This document shows, one piece after another, positions 33,658-46,446 of a DNA stretch of 64,000 nt. The translations under genes and the position numbers were made by a program. The notes under the pieces were generated by a model that was not told where the DNA came from, ran no database searches, and was given only the letters and a program-made list of their open reading frames with translations. Position 1 is the stretch's first letter; every line of letters starts with the position of its first letter. The stretch is from contig JAIQDT010001728.1 in the NCBI GenBank assembly GCA_021521415.1, forward strand, positions 124,001 through 188,000, in the 5' to 3' direction. This DNA is from Bidens hawaiensis (Eukaryota > Streptophyta > Magnoliopsida > Asterales > Asteraceae).

Positions 33658-36049
33658 TATATATATATATATGTAAGGTTATTCTAAAAGGTTCAATATG
33701 TCTAAGAAGTTTGAAAATGATCTTGACCATTGGATGAGGTGATCCTATGGTCTAGATGGAAAGTTGTTTAAAAGCAAGGTGTGTTATATTTTAATGACAT
33801 AACTATAGAGATTCAAGGGTAAATATGTCTATATTTTAAAAATCACATGCAGAATTGTCACATGATTATCTATGTTCACTCCTACAATTTAGCAAACATA
33901 ACATATCTTTCTCTCACATTCTTTCGTCATTTACAAAGTGTTTTTTCCAATTCACAGTCATAGTGTTTTTTGAAATTCATAGACTAAGGTGTGTTCTTAA
34001 TCTACAATAATCTTCCTCAAAAATCAATATTTTTTTCATCATCTTATTGATAAGAGGGTTTTGTAATCACCAATCGTCTCCTTAATTGTGTTATTTCTTC
34101 AGTTAGTATGATAAAACTTATGGTTATTTTGGTTAATTTAACAAAATCGTTTTCCATTATTGAAGATAATGGAGAAGAAGTCCCCTACAAACCCGATCAA
34201 CCTGCTGATGAAGAAGCAAGGTGGGTTTCTTGATTGTGTTCGATTTAAGCAGTTTTTGAACCCCCCCCCCCCCCACCCCAATTTCTAGGGTGTTCTTTAA
34301 TTTTGTTTGTTTGTTTTGTAGTATAGATTGGTGGGTTATTGGTATTTTCTATGTGAGTGTTAACGAAAACACAGTAATCGGTTTGAATGGTGTGTTGTAT
34401 TCCAAGTTGAATGTCACTTGTTCAGTTGTTTGTATGCTGGTGAAATTGAAGGAAAACATTAAAGTAATTAGGTGTGTTTTGAAAGGGGTCGCTTGGTTCA
34501 TGAAATGTTTATGACAGAATTGGAATGTCCGGAGGGAATTGGAAATCGATTGAATTGTAATTAATTTCATATGGGAATTGGAAATCGATTGAATTGTAAT
34601 TAATTTCTATGAAATTTGGTTAGTGCCTGGTTTGTAAAACTATGAAAGGAATTTGATCATTAAAAAGGTTAGTGTGTTGTGTATGTGGTCATCACCAAAA
34701 TTCAGTAACTAATTATGGATTCCATCTAAAGTTTCTATTACGTATGCGGTTCACTTTCATCATTTTTATATGGTTTCTTGTTCCAGTCGATTTGATTTTA
34801 ATCAAGTTTATAATTTGACTATCATTATATTATACAGTTTTGTTGTTCCAATCGATTTGGGTTACCCAGTTTTACATAATCATTGTTACTGGTCATGTAG
34901 TTTTTAAATGGGATGAACTAATATAAGTTAATAATAGAGATCAAATTATGTTTATGAAAATGTCAATGATTGGGTCTGTGATTGTTGTTAAAAACATTTT
35001 CACTGTGATTTAGGAATTCATATTTTAATTTTCTTTTCATGATTTTGATTTTTGGTTGTTATTCATCAAACACGAAAGAGAACTTTTGAAATGAAAACTA
35101 CACATAAGAATGGAAATAATTTCATCGGTTGTAGTGTGTTTTGCATAAGATAAACAAATTTATAAGCTAAATAAGTTGCAGAATAATACACTATAACTTA
35201 CATACAATTTCTAGAATAAGTAAACAATGTATAAGATAAAACAAAACAACTTATAGAATAAACACATGTCAATGGTATTTGAAGAAAACTAATTCAGATT
35301 AACTAAATCCAAGAAACAATGTAATTTATAACACAATATAATTTATAAGTTATTGAGGAATACAATGTTGCTTGGTTATGACTAATTAAGGAATAATATG
35401 GTCTTCAAATATTATTAATCGTTTAAAAAAGTAAACAGAATCATGGAGTGATGATTAGGGGTGCTAAAAAAATCCGTATCCGATAATCCGAATTATCCGA
35501 AAATTCGGATACCTGAAAATTCGTATATCCGAAATTTAGGATTCGGATAGTAACTTTTAAAATTTTCGGATATTTCAGATATCCGAATTATCTATTTCTA
35601 AAATTAATAAATGTTACATATTAATAAATTTATTAAACCTGTAAGTGTCAGCTAGTAAGTTTGGAATATAAAGTAAAACCTAAAACCATTTGTAAATACT
35701 ACCCAACTACCCTCCATCTCGTCTCCAACACCTTCACCTTCCAAACTCCGTCATCAACCACTGCTGGTAATCACCATCACACATTTCTCCCCCCATAACC
35801 CAGATCCAAATTCGAAGCTGCCAATAAATAGCCCAGATTGAAATTCGAAGCCACATTCTCATCTCCGTCACGGTTGTTCGGTTGCGGTGTCTGTCAATTT
35901 GTGCTGTTTATAGGAACAATGTTGGTAGCCATAACCTCCTCCGTCTTTGAAACCCTCCTCTCATATCTATCTCTCTATAGGACCCTTCTTTTTGTATTTA
36001 TTAATTACTGAAACTAAGTTAAAAGTATGAAAGTATAAAAGTACGAATG
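33658..36049. other. Spacer with simple repeats and a word-repeat fragment
   Basis: Contains a 15-base C run near 34261, a tandem pair of a 36-bp unit (GAATTGGAAATCGATTGAAT) at 34532-34608, and a left-end fragment of a word-repeat element at 35456-35600. That fragment starts TAGGGGTGCTAAA and is full of ATCCGAATATCCGAA variants; its right end is missing. An ATG at 34170 opens MEKKSPTNPINLLMKKQ but lacks further support. Confidence 0.5.
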
Positions 36050-36449
36050 TATGCATGAAAGGAAGGCAAACAAGTTAAGTATATAATATGTATATGTAAG
36101 TATGTGTATGTAATGTATGTTGTCTGATTAACTAAAACTCACTCAGTGTAGCTAACTTTTAGTATGCACGTAGACAAATATGTTAAAACAGCTGGCTTGA
36201 GGGGACACATGATATTGGACTGAAGAAGCTGGTATCTTGAGAAGAATGTTATGATGTTTTAATGTGATGTTTTATATTATGCTTTAAAACAAGTGTTTGA
36301 TTGTTATATTGAGATTTGGATGATGATGTAATATATGGTTGAAGTTTAATGTTTCCACGAAAGTTTTAATTCACTATGGTTTATAGAACTGTGGTTATGA
36401 GTAAATACAACGCTAAAGTAAGGCATTGAGATTGGGCCTTACAAGTTGG
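36050..36449 (+). repeat. 3' part of a gypsy LTR
   Basis: The sequence ends GGGCCTTACA at 36449 and is followed at once by the primer-binding site, so it is the end of a 5' LTR. Its left limit was not found. Confidence 0.6.
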
Positions 36450-37700
36450 CATCAGAGCATGAGTTTGAGAGAGATAAGCATCCTACATGCTTAGACTCGA
36501 ATAAAGAATGAGACTTAAGTATTAAAAAAAAGAAGATATCAGTTCAAGAAAGCCATGTGTCACTCAAGCAAGCCGAGTAAAGGTAAAGTACATGATTAAA
36601 TTCATGTATAATGTAGGATTGTATAAGAAAGTTAGCCTAAGTACTAGAGATAGGGTTATGTAATTATATGAAATGTTTGATTGTTTGTCTAACTGTTTAA
36701 AAGTAGAACCTATCACAAATGGACTCACAAAGGGAAGTGTATAGGACACAGAAAGTAACGTGATGAACTAATCACAGCTGGCCACTGTTATTACCTGCTT
36801 GCCTTATTATCCTTGTACTAAATAGTTCCAAGAGTGATGACGTTTGTGTTTCCTTATAAAATACGAATGGCTAGAGAAAAGAAGGCTATTGGTCAAGGAG
36901 GTCGTACGGGAAGCCGTGGTAGGTCACATGTCACCCCGATACCCTCTGAAGAACTAGTTACTGACACCAGAGATGAAAGAATGTAACCGAGCGAGACGAA
37001 GGTAATTAACTTGGCCATGCTATTCAAGTTTCCATTGCTCAAGCTGTAGCTACTACGGTGAAGAATCTACATCTAGAAGGGTCTGCTGGAAGCTAAGTTA
37101 AAACCACTGAGAAGACCAGAGAGAACTCCAAGAATGATGATGAGAATGAGAAAGATGAATCAAATGAAGTTCGGTCTGTGAACGTTGGAGAAGGGAAGAG
37201 AAGTCGAGGTGGGTGCAACTACAAGCCATTCAAGGGTTGTGACCCGCTGAAGCTGACTGGCTTGTGGGATGTAGTCGCTACTCTCCAGTGGATAACCGAT
37301 ATGGACAAGGTTATCTAAATTAGCGAGTGCCGTCCCGATCAAGCAGTGGGTTATGCTACCCAGTCGTTTGGTAATAAGGCTATGTTCTGGTGGGAGACAG
37401 TAGAGCAAGGAAAGACTCTAGAAGAAATCAAGGCTATGAAGTGAGATGATTTGAATAAAATGGTTATGACATGGTTCTGTGCTGATGCGGAAGTTGAGAT
37501 GGCTGAGATAAGGTTTTTTAATTTAAAGGCGGGAAAGATGACACACCGCGAGTACACTACTAAATTCAACTGCATGTCTAGGCTGGTGTCTGACATGGTG
37601 AATATTGAAGCAAAGTGAATCAAGTGTTACATCAGGGACTTCCGTAGAATGTCAGCACCTTATTCAGGGCAGTAAACATGTCACATTTGACTCTGCTGTT
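36450..37700 (+). pseudogene. Truncated Ty3/gypsy element: PBS and gag remnant
   Basis: TTGGCATCAGAGC at 36453-36465 fits an initiator tRNA-Met primer site. From the ATG at 36870 a frame opens MAREKKAIGQGGRTGSRG but soon breaks. Further on (37200-37680) a second frame shows the Retrotrans_gag pattern: YKPFKGCDPLKLTG, ATLQWITDMDKV, QAVGYATQSFGNKAMFWWE and THREYTTKFNCMSRLV. Several stops interrupt it. No protease, RT or second LTR follows before 37.7 kb. Confidence 0.82.
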
Positions 37701-38047
37701 GAACTTGCAAAGATGTTTTGTATTTTTTTTCCTTAAATGTGACAATTAACTGTGAAGCGACTACTATTTGGTCCACTAGCTCCATGCTCGACGACCACTC
37801 CATACTTTGGGAACGAAAACTTCAACGACATGCTTAGTTGGGTGGTACTCCATTATGGTGTTCAAAAGATAGCTACATAAGACAAATGATTGTGGTGGTT
37901 GCTTGGGCGTCACCCACATTCCATGCGGGCAAGGTGGCGCCAAACACCACCACAAGGCACAAACCCAAGACCGCAGTGCGCCACAACAAACCCATGCCAT
38001 TGCACTGGCGTTGTGCAAGAAGAATAATATTTTTTAATAGTATGATT
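37701..38047. other. Unassigned segment
   Basis: GC-richer than its neighbours (37890-38010) and open on both strands, but codons show no family. It lies between the gypsy gag remnant and the target duplication TGATT of the next element. Confidence 0.4.
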
Positions 38048-39809
38048 TGTTAGCGGGTGAATCAAGAACGCATACACGAGATTTTTAGGACTCTCTGCTA
38101 CTTTTTTATTAAGAAAATGACAAACGAGAAAAAATAATAAAACAAACAAATAACCGATGGTTTATATAACACCATGGTCCTAATCCTACTCACATTCAGA
38201 TACATAATTTGAACCCAAATCAAATAGAACTATCAAGATATGACTAACTTATCAGATTCGATTAACTTAATTATAATAATAAACGAACTATTATTATATT
38301 AGATTTTCTCCAAAATGAGTTTTCAATCTGAGCTAGTGTTGAACATGTTTAACACTCCCTCTCAACACCAACCTTCATCTAACCATGACACACACGAAGA
38401 ACGTCAAATCGAAATAGTTACAACTCAACACAGATCACGTCTTTCGGCTTCGGCTAAAGTGTCAAACTCAACACTCCCTCTAGATACATACTTGTTCCTT
38501 TAAGGTCTTTCATAGCCTGCAATACTCGCATCTCTTTGTACTTGATTCTTGGATGCCTTCCTCATTCGGTGGCGTTCTACAATATTTAGCCATGTGACCT
38601 CGTTGTCTGCACTTATGACAATTAAAGGGAAAACTTCTCCAAGGTTTCTTGTACTTTTTATCATTACCCGAGTCACTTGTTTCCCTTTCTTGTTTTAGAT
38701 TATGTTTCTTCCATTTTGGTTTCTTAGATCGGTCCCCATAAGTCTTTTGACCTGACCATTTGCTTGTCTGCAATTTACCTTTACCACGATTTGCACAAAG
38801 AGTTGTGTCCTCGGCTATTGCTGATCCTCCAATCGACGTCTCCTCCATTTGCTTGGATAAAGACTCTTGCCCGACCAGTAGGTTTTCAAACTCAACCACA
38901 ACATTGTATAGCAACATCCTTCAACCATGTATAATGATTAATTTCCTTCTAAGTTCCCTAGTTCTTGCCTCTTGATCCAGCTATCCGATTTCTCTACACA
39001 AGGTCTTCACCTTATGAAAATATTGCGGTATTGTCAAATCTTTTTGGCTTACGGACAACAATTCATTCTTAAGAAGTTGCAATTTTGCATCATTCTTCTT
39101 GGAAAACAAAGTTGTCAAGGCATCCCATGCTTGTTTAGGTGTTTGAAGGTCTCGTATGTGTTCAAACAACTCCTCTTCAATCGTAGTCTTGAGAACATAA
39201 AACGCCTTACCCGTTTTGATTCTTCACTTGCTGATTGCCCCGTTCACGTCGTTTTTGAGTAGGACAGTATCCGGACCATTAACAACTTCTGACAGATCTT
39301 GTCCTTGTAGACACGACATCATATAGGTAGACCAAGTGTTGTAGTTCATCTGATTAATCTTCCTTATCCCACCGGTAAACTGAAGATCTGCCACGATATC
39401 ATTTTCCAATAGAACCATAGTGTTCCTCTAGTCTGCTACGGATCCGATTGCTTCTTTTGGACCTGAACGGATGCATTTACGAGCCCAAAACATAGCTATG
39501 ATACCACTTGTTAAACTTTTAGCGGGTGAATCAAGAACACGAACACGAGATTTGTAGAATTCTCTACTACTCTTTTATTAACAAAACAACAAACAAGAAA
39601 AACTTAATAAAACAAACAAATAATCAAGGGATTATATAACACCCTGGTTCTAGTCCTACTCACATTCAAATACATATTTGAACCCAAATCAAATAAAACT
39701 ATCAAGATAAGACTAACTTAATTATAATAATAAGCAAATTATTATTATATTAAATCTTTCCAATATATTAGGAGTCTTCAATCTGAGTTGGTGTTGAACA
39801 CCCTGAACA
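38048..39809 (-). mobile_element. Non-autonomous copia element, gag only, 1762 bp
   Basis: Two direct LTRs, 38048-38354 and 39509-39809, both begin TGTTA..TAGCGGGTGAATCAA and end GAACA or TTTAACA. The 5-bp duplication TGATT flanks the whole (38043-38047 and 39810-39814). In minus orientation the primer site TGGTATCATAGC (39494-39505) follows the right LTR and a purine tract (GAGAGGGAG, complement of 38355-38363) precedes the left one. Between them only gag is present. This is a complete, small, parasitic copia derivative needing pol in trans. Confidence 0.93.
38510..39418 (-). pseudogene. copia gag of the small element, degraded
   Basis: Starts at the ATG 39416-39418 with MVLLENDIVADLQFTGG and NYNTWSTYMMSCLQGQD, the copia gag N-terminus. 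It continues in other frames with LQTPKQAWDALTTLFSKKND and QLLKNELLSVSQ (UBN2 domain). It ends with a CCHC zinc knuckle, CHKCRQRGHMAKYC. At least two frameshifts separate the parts. Its RNA-binding coat role is known for the family; this copy cannot make a full protein. Confidence 0.87.
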
Positions 39810-40140
39810 TGATTAACCTACATCCATTCCACACTGAATCTACTCCTAAAATCTACCTTTTTCAACACACAACTTAATACACTAGAATGATATCTTTTTA
39901 GTAAGAATACTTGCCTTTTGGTGGTAAACATAATAACTAACACACCACATTTCCTTATTACTGAAATAAATATGATACAATACAATCTCAGTTTATCTTT
40001 GTACATATAACTATATTTAACCATCTATATAATCATCACCTCTACTTTCCACTAAGAGGTATTTGGGATAGCTAATCAAATCTTATTATTATCTTGTATC
40101 AAAACATGATAAGAATATCTTTAGATAGGATGGAGAGACA

Positions 40141-42625
40141 TTATTCATCGATATTCATTTCATTTCTTTTAGCCCAAGGCCAAAATCTCACGAACCAAAC
40201 ACCAATGAACTCATCAACATTCTCATTCTCCTCCAGCGACCGCCCCATTGTCTCTCTAGTAAAGAAATATGTCATGAAAAACCCTAAAACACACACCCCA
40301 CCCATCGCGGTTAATGTATGTGCCACCCCAAACCCATGTGGAGGTTCACGAGAAGCCCACAAAAACCCAATCGTCCCGATTATCGCCCCTACTTTTCCAA
40401 CTGTACCCGAAATCCCATGGCATGTTGCACGAAACCTAGCCGGGAACAACTCCGCTGGAACTATGAACGTGGTCGTGTTTGGCCCAAAATTTGAGAAAAA
40501 GAATGTAAGTCCATAGAGAATAATGATACCTATACCTGGATCAGATCCCCAACCGCCTTTGTTAACTTTTGCGATTGTGAACAAGCTTAACGCCATGAAA
40601 AAGAACCCGGCTGCCTGAATCTTGACTCTCCCGATGTAATCAATCATGTAAACTGTCACGAAATATCCAGGAATCGTCGCACAGATCGCAACGAGTGCTT
40701 GGAACTTCGCTATCTGCAATGCATCTTTGTATATGTTCATGTGGCTCTTTGGAATCATGCGACCTCTAAATGCATGATATTGGAATAAGTTGAGACTATA
40801 AAAAACAATGTCGATGATGCACCAATTGAGGGATGCGGCTATGAGATCCCGGCCATGTCTTCTGAAGAATTCACGAGAGAAGAAAGGGTAGGTGTTCGAG
40901 AAAGCTGCGCGAGTCTTCGGTGTGTTCATCATCTCTACATCTTCCTGGATTGTACTCAGTGGTACATTCATCACTTTTTGCATATCTTTTGCTGCTTGAA
41001 GTGTGTTTTTCTCAACCAAAGCTGTATATCTGTGGAAGTAACAAAAAAAACAAAAACTTTAAATGATTTAATATCCTATTTTTAACTCATTTAATTTTAA
41101 TAATCAACTGACGGATTTTACCAAAAGATTATCGACAGAATTACCAGTAAATTTCTATAAATATTAAAAAAACCATTTGCGACAAATCATGTCGGAAACA
41201 ACGCGAGCCAAAACCATCAATACCTACATAGAAAACACACTTTGTTGGGTCAATTGTTGTTTAACCCAAGTGTAAGGCCCAATCCAAGAATTAGGGTTTT
41301 ATAATATTTGGTAATGTTTTGGCTAGCAAGTTAGGTTAGTCCATATAAACCGAGTTATGGTTAGACATTAGAGAGTGTGGAGTTGGTGTAACCGAGTTAG
41401 GGTTTATCAAGAGTCAAACCAAGTTAGGGTTTGAGAGAGTTGTAATCAGATTTTAGAGTTATATTTTCTGATTAATATAAACGCGAGTTATTCGTTTAGT
41501 TTGTGTGTTGATTATCGATACAGGACTTGACACTTTGCTTTACATCAAAATGGGCCGAATTTGAAATAAATTGTTATTGTATGTATCGAATCTAAAGTAT
41601 ATTTCTTTTGGATATACCAAAATTTTAAAACTTGCCAATTAATGTCTCCAGACCGGTTACCACAAATTTTAAATTAAGTTTGCTACATTTAAATGATTTT
41701 TTTTTAACAAAAGTATGCTGTATGTATCACTGAAAAATGAGTACTAAAATGTTTTGACTTATGTTAGCTACTTAAGAAAAACATCATGCACTTATATTAT
41801 ATGTTTTTATAAAAGAGTTGTTGATTTGTTTTCTTGGGACAGAAAGTTTGATAGCTACATGAAGTCAACTAGTTGTGGTTAGTACCGGGGGGTTTCAGGC
41901 ATCTTCATCCGCCAATAATAAGTCATAGATGCTGGAATTGCACCAATCATGAGAATAAGCCTCCATGCCAAGTCTGATTCTGGTGGTACCGGAGCAGTTC
42001 TTTCTGATAGTGGGAGGTCCAATGGAGCCGTTAGCTCACCCGCACTAGCTTGAAAAATAGAGCACACGATCATCGTTACTAGCGAACTCAAAAGTATCCC
42101 GAATCCTTGCATGGAGAACACACCTGCAATAAACACTCCACGAGTTCGCTTATTGGCAAACTCTGCCATAATCGTGGCCGATAATGGATAATCCCCTCCT
42201 ATCCCTATACCAAGCAATATTCTAAACAATCCAAGGCTCACAAACATCATTGAGGTTAACCTCGAGAGGGAAAATCCGCATCCAATAGACCCCACCACCA
42301 TCATCATGAGTGAAACGCCGTACACATGGCGCCGGCCAACACGGTCACCAAGACGACCGAAAACTAGTTGACCAATCACGGTCCCTATTAATGCTAACCC
42401 GATCATTGTGGATGCAATGACCGTTGGGACCTCGAACCATTTCTTCTGTTCCACGGTTCTATCCACTTCAGGATAATATATCCTTCCTATCATTCTCATG
42501 ATAGGAGGGATACAAAATAAATCATAACTATCGGTAAGTAACCCCATACCTGCTATTATGATCGCTTTAAAATGGTAATATTGCGTCTTGGCGACGTCTA
42601 GAGCAGATAAAACTTTAAGTGCCAT
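40141..42625 (-). CDS. PHT1-family inorganic phosphate/proton symporter
   Basis: Two exons, 42625-41886 and 41029-40141, joined by a GT-AG intron that splits an Arg codon; 1629 nt, 542 residues, normal for PHT1. It is a 12-helix major facilitator importing phosphate at the plasma membrane. Motifs in order: GMGLLTDSYDLF, GRLGDRVGRRHVYG (MFS loop 2-3), GIGIGGDYPLSATIMAEFAN (PHT1 signature, with ANKRTRG), WRMKMPETPRYTALVEKN, the helix-7 Asp in IIDIVFYS, FGPNTTTFIVPAELFPARFR and FTRETMGRSLEENE. Several segments (YHAFRGRMIPKSH, KVNKGGWGSDPG) diverge from the common root-type members, so the subclade is open. The intron carries a solo-LTR-like insert. A second, broken copy of its 3' end lies at 61.7-62.0 kb in the same orientation. 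Confidence 0.95.
41270..41525 (+). repeat. Probable copia solo LTR in the PHT1 intron
   Basis: Starts TGTAAGGCCCAATCC. The section GTTGTAATCAGATTTTAGAG, then TTATATTTTCTGATTAATAT and TGATTATCGATACA, closely follows the copia LTR at 62034-62428 (read minus). Both end regions fit that relative, but the flanking duplication was not found, so limits are approximate. Confidence 0.55.
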
Positions 42626-42668
42626 ATTGTATTGAAACTAGTTTACTTCACTTGATTCGAACACAAGA

Positions 42669-42677
42669 ATTTATAAA
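42669..42677 (-). promoter_or_regulatory. Possible TATA box of the PHT1 gene
   Basis: The minus strand reads TTTTATAAAT about 45-50 bases before the ATG. No P1BS (GNATATNC) site was seen in the next few hundred bases upstream. Confidence 0.35.
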
Positions 42678-43538
42678 ACAAGATAACGTACATGGTAAGT
42701 ATAAATTGACATAAATACTAAAATTATGTCATTGGAAATTGCCAGGGAGTTTCATGGTGGGACAACATTCTTGAAGTTGTCGAATTTAAGGTTTATTTTT
42801 GTCTTTTATATGTGTACTGTGATGATCTTCCATTTGGTTGAATCAAACAAACAATGTATACTTATGTTTGTAAGGGTGTAGTATTGTTTTTTTTACACTG
42901 TCGTTATTGTGTAACTTGTTGACTTGTTAAAACGTGACGACACTTTTTTCCGTTTAATAAAAAATTAAATTTAAAGGTACTGAATATAATCTATACATTA
43001 ATCCAAAGTTAGGGAAATGGAATCGGCCTGGGACCATATTAAGCCGAAAAATAGCAAAACTGGAAACCCGAGGACCGATTGGGATCAATATAGGCTCGGT
43101 CTTGAGTTTTACTGGTTAGCCGGGCTTGGAATATGATATTATCGGTTGTGTAATTTGGATTTTGGGATTCCGATTATATGGTTGGAGCACTTATATATAC
43201 TGACGATTTATATGTTGGGCTAACAACTGGAAAGTCAACTCACCAACTTCAAATTGGTGTTTCGGAATCAAACTAAATAGCATGACCCTCTTGTTATGCG
43301 GGGGCTAGCTTTGTATTATATGTTTGACTTGCAAGCAACTAAGCATTATCCAAAATATGAATCCAACAGCTACAATTTGTGTCCTCTAAATGGTACTTAT
43401 ATGTGCTAAAAAGGCGTACATTTACGTTGGACTTATGTTCCGAATACGTTGAAAATGAATGAGCAATTACAACATTTACTGATGCTATCGATTGAGTGAA
43501 AATGCTCCATAATATGCCTAAAGCTGATTCAGACCTAA
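42678..43538. other. PHT1 upstream spacer
   Basis: Contains a faint word-repeat section (43010-43170, GGCCTGGGACC / CCGGGCTTGG variants). No gene recognised; the 93-codon minus frame near 43339-43620 runs into the transposon end and is not credible. Confidence 0.4.
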
Positions 43539-46209
43539 GGGGCTGTTTGGCAAATGTTGAACCATTAAGATAATTTGAACCAATAAGTGTTGAACTAGTT
43601 AAGTATGTTTGGTTGGACATCCGTATAACTGTGGCAAATAATTATCTTACCTCTTTAAACTAGTTTATGTCGAATGAAATCTTATTTGGTTAGATTTCTT
43701 AATGATAAATAATTATAAAAAAAAATACAAAAGAACATCATAGAAAATCCAAATGAAATATATCAACAAACTAGATTTTATTTATCCTAATTGGAACCCT
43801 TACCCTTACATGCATTACTTTAAAATAAGAAAACAATACTTGACCAAAACAACATTTCTAAATTTCAAAAGAATAAAACTCCAATTTAAAGATGCGTGTT
43901 AACGTCCCGAGTACTTGATCTTCAACCTTCCCATTCTACTTGGAAGCGTCACGTAATGAATACAACACCAATTAGTATCACTAATACATAGAATTGCATA
44001 TGATAACAATATATTATAGGGAAAATTCTCAAAATAAGGGTTTATGAAAACGTTTTTCAGGTTTTAGGTATCATTTGCAAGAAATTTCCAAAATAGGTAT
44101 TATAAACTAGTCGTGACGAGTAGTTTATGATTACATACGAGTAGTTTGTAGAACCAGTTAAACTTGCCACGTGTCCTTAAACTAACCGTAACGAGCATGT
44201 TCACTAATCATTTACTCGTCATGACTAAATAAGTTTCATGCATCGTAAACAACGCCCACGAGTAATTCATAAGTCTTTTAGTCGTGACGACTAGTTTTCC
44301 TAGTTTACATTCCTTACACGAGTAGTTTATTAGATGTTAACTCGCCGCGACTACTTTAACCTTACAATTTACTCGTCGTGACTAAAGAACTTATGAATTA
44401 CCCGTGAGCGTTGATTACGAGACATAAAACTTAGTTAGTCGTGACGAGTAAATAGTTAGTAAATCTGCTTGTTATGGTTAGTTTAAAAACACGTTTCAAG
44501 TTTTAATTGGTTATACAAACTACTCGTCATGACTAGATTATAATACCTATTTTAAGAAATTTTTTCAAATGACACTTAAAACCTGAAAAACGTTTTCATA
44601 AACGCTTATTTTGGGAATTTTCCCTATATTATATTTAACAACTAACCATTTTAACATTGACTACTATATCTAATGTATTACTTGCAATAACTTTGCATTA
44701 TATTATAGATAAAGTGTAAGAATCACTTATCTTCGTTCGTAGAATCTACTAGAACTCATAACATGTCAAATAATAACACATTGCCATTCAATCTAATTTC
44801 ATCACATGAGGGTTTGTTTGAGATGAAACATATCAACCTCAAGCGTGAGCCTATGCCAACATTTCAAAAACATTTTGGGTTAATTCCCAACTTACCCCTA
44901 CGTTTTACCCGCTAAACAGCTTAAAAGAATTTGCATAGATTTTTGTGTTTATCCCTAAATTCTCTTTAAACTCTTCAAACACATTTCAATAGACTCAATT
45001 AACCATTTAATACCACCATATTCATTTTTAACTCAATTTTGGTATTTAAACCATTCTGAAATCAATTACTTAAGTTTCAGCTTTAAAAACTTTACGCACA
45101 GCTGCTGTTCGAGATGGTTTTGACCCACTCTACTACCCAAGTTTGATTCATATGATCAAAATTGGTAAAAGAAGACTCAACAAGATTTTCGAAAATATAT
45201 TATACGAATCAATTGGATCTATGGTTAATTTTATATGATTTTTGAAAGATAGGATAAAAATCAGTTCAACTTTTACAACTTTTTGCACAGCTACTGTTCT
45301 ATATGATTTTAACCCACCCTACTACCCAAATTGATTTATATAATCGGAAATTGTAACAATAGACCCAACAAGCTTTCTGAAAATATATTAAACACCTCAA
45401 TCGAATATACGATTGATTTTATATGATCTTTTAAAGTCTGATCAATATTTGAATACAAAGCTGTGAAAATCATGTTTAAGGTTCTTCCCACTTCGACCCA
45501 AGCCCTCAAAATGCAACCCCCTATAATGGTTACACCTCATACATATTTAACAAATAGAAAATGTTAGGAACATCTAATGCAGTTATTACATACCAAATGA
45601 GGATAATCACTATCAATATGCAAGGAATTAACCCTAAATCAGTCAATTTTCAAAACCTCCAAATTAAATTAAGAGCCCTAAAAAACATTTATGCATTTAA
45701 CATCCAAAACTTATTATTAACAGCTTGCCATATGTGTTTTCAGACAATCCAACTTTGTTTCACCATTGAAGCCCTAATCTCTAGAATTGAACCCTAATCT
45801 CTAACAAATATGACCAATACCGTCAATATGAACTATAAACACACAAACACTTTAGCATATGATAGAACAAAGAATGAACCAAACGGTTCATCAATTTCAG
45901 AAATAGAATTCGCTTTCATTGCTATTGGAGAAAAAAATTACCTGGTTGAGGGTCGGGAGCGATCGCCGATGAGAAATGCTTGTTGATTGGGAGGGAGGAA
46001 CAAAGAGGCGATTGTGAGGAACAGAAAGGAGCGTTGCATCAGGGGTTATTTTGGTCCTCATTCTTATTTAGACTCTTGTTTTATCTGATTGAATCAGGGC
46101 TTAAAGTTCTATTCAGATTCATTTTTGAAGGTGCTAAACACTCTTAAGTCTAAGCGATTCAGATTTTTACCTTTGAATGGTCCTATTAAGTGGTAAACAA
46201 ACACCCCCC
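43539..46209. mobile_element. PIF/Harbinger-like or similar DNA element, 2.67 kb, ends GGGGCTGTTTG
   Basis: The left end GGGGCTGTTTGGC and reverse complement of the right end GGGGGGTGTTTG are inverted. TAA stands on both sides (43536-43538 and 46210-46212), the 3-bp duplication expected for Harbinger elements. Weak inverted similarity continues inward (AACCATTAAG / CTTAATAGGACC). No transposase frame was found. The interior is AT-rich, with conserved-looking but unassigned stretches at 45050-45450 that repeat a CTGTTC.A.ATG.TTTTGACCCAC phrase. Confidence 0.6.
44019..44624. mobile_element. Mutator-like MITE, 606 bp
   Basis: Inverted termini of about 110 bp: GGGAAAATTCTCAAAATAAG on the left and its complement from GGGAATTTTCCC on the right, running through AAACGTTTTTCAGGTTTTA. 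A perfect 9-bp duplication TATATTATA lies at 44010-44018 and 44625-44633, the Mutator signature. The centre repeats TAGTCGTGACGAGTA words on both strands. It is nested in the 43539-46209 element. Confidence 0.92.
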
Positions 46210-46405
46210 TAAGAATCTTTCGATGAATATGAAGTTCAAACCATCAAGGTCGAGCGCCTTATCGCTCCAACAATTCTATCATCATCCATAATGCATAGAG
46301 AATTCATAAATGACATGGGAAAGACCTTAACCTTCAAGATGAAGCCTATGACAGACCTTGTAATATCTAAAATTACTTGACCATCCTGGGAAGACATACT
46401 GGACT
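46210..46405. other. Coding-like host remnant left of the copia element
   Basis: The plus strand has an open stretch (46213-46376) reading ESFDEYEVQTIKVERLIAP and HREFINDMGKTLTFKMKPMT before a stop. A decayed inverted copy lies at 60841-60895 (minus: REFINNLGKTFTL). I cannot assign a family. Confidence 0.4.
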
Positions 46406-46446
46406 TGTTAGTGGTGTCAATGGTTGATTACAAGTTTTTATTAGTT

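Noticed and set aside
35940..36450. Full 5' LTR with a partner LTR forming an intact gypsy element
   Set aside because: No second LTR or pol sequence was found before 38 kb, so only a truncated element is reported.
37776..38053. Overlapping Cys/Trp-rich frames on both strands
   Set aside because: The GC-richer composition alone creates them; no domain pattern, and the two strands cannot both be coding.
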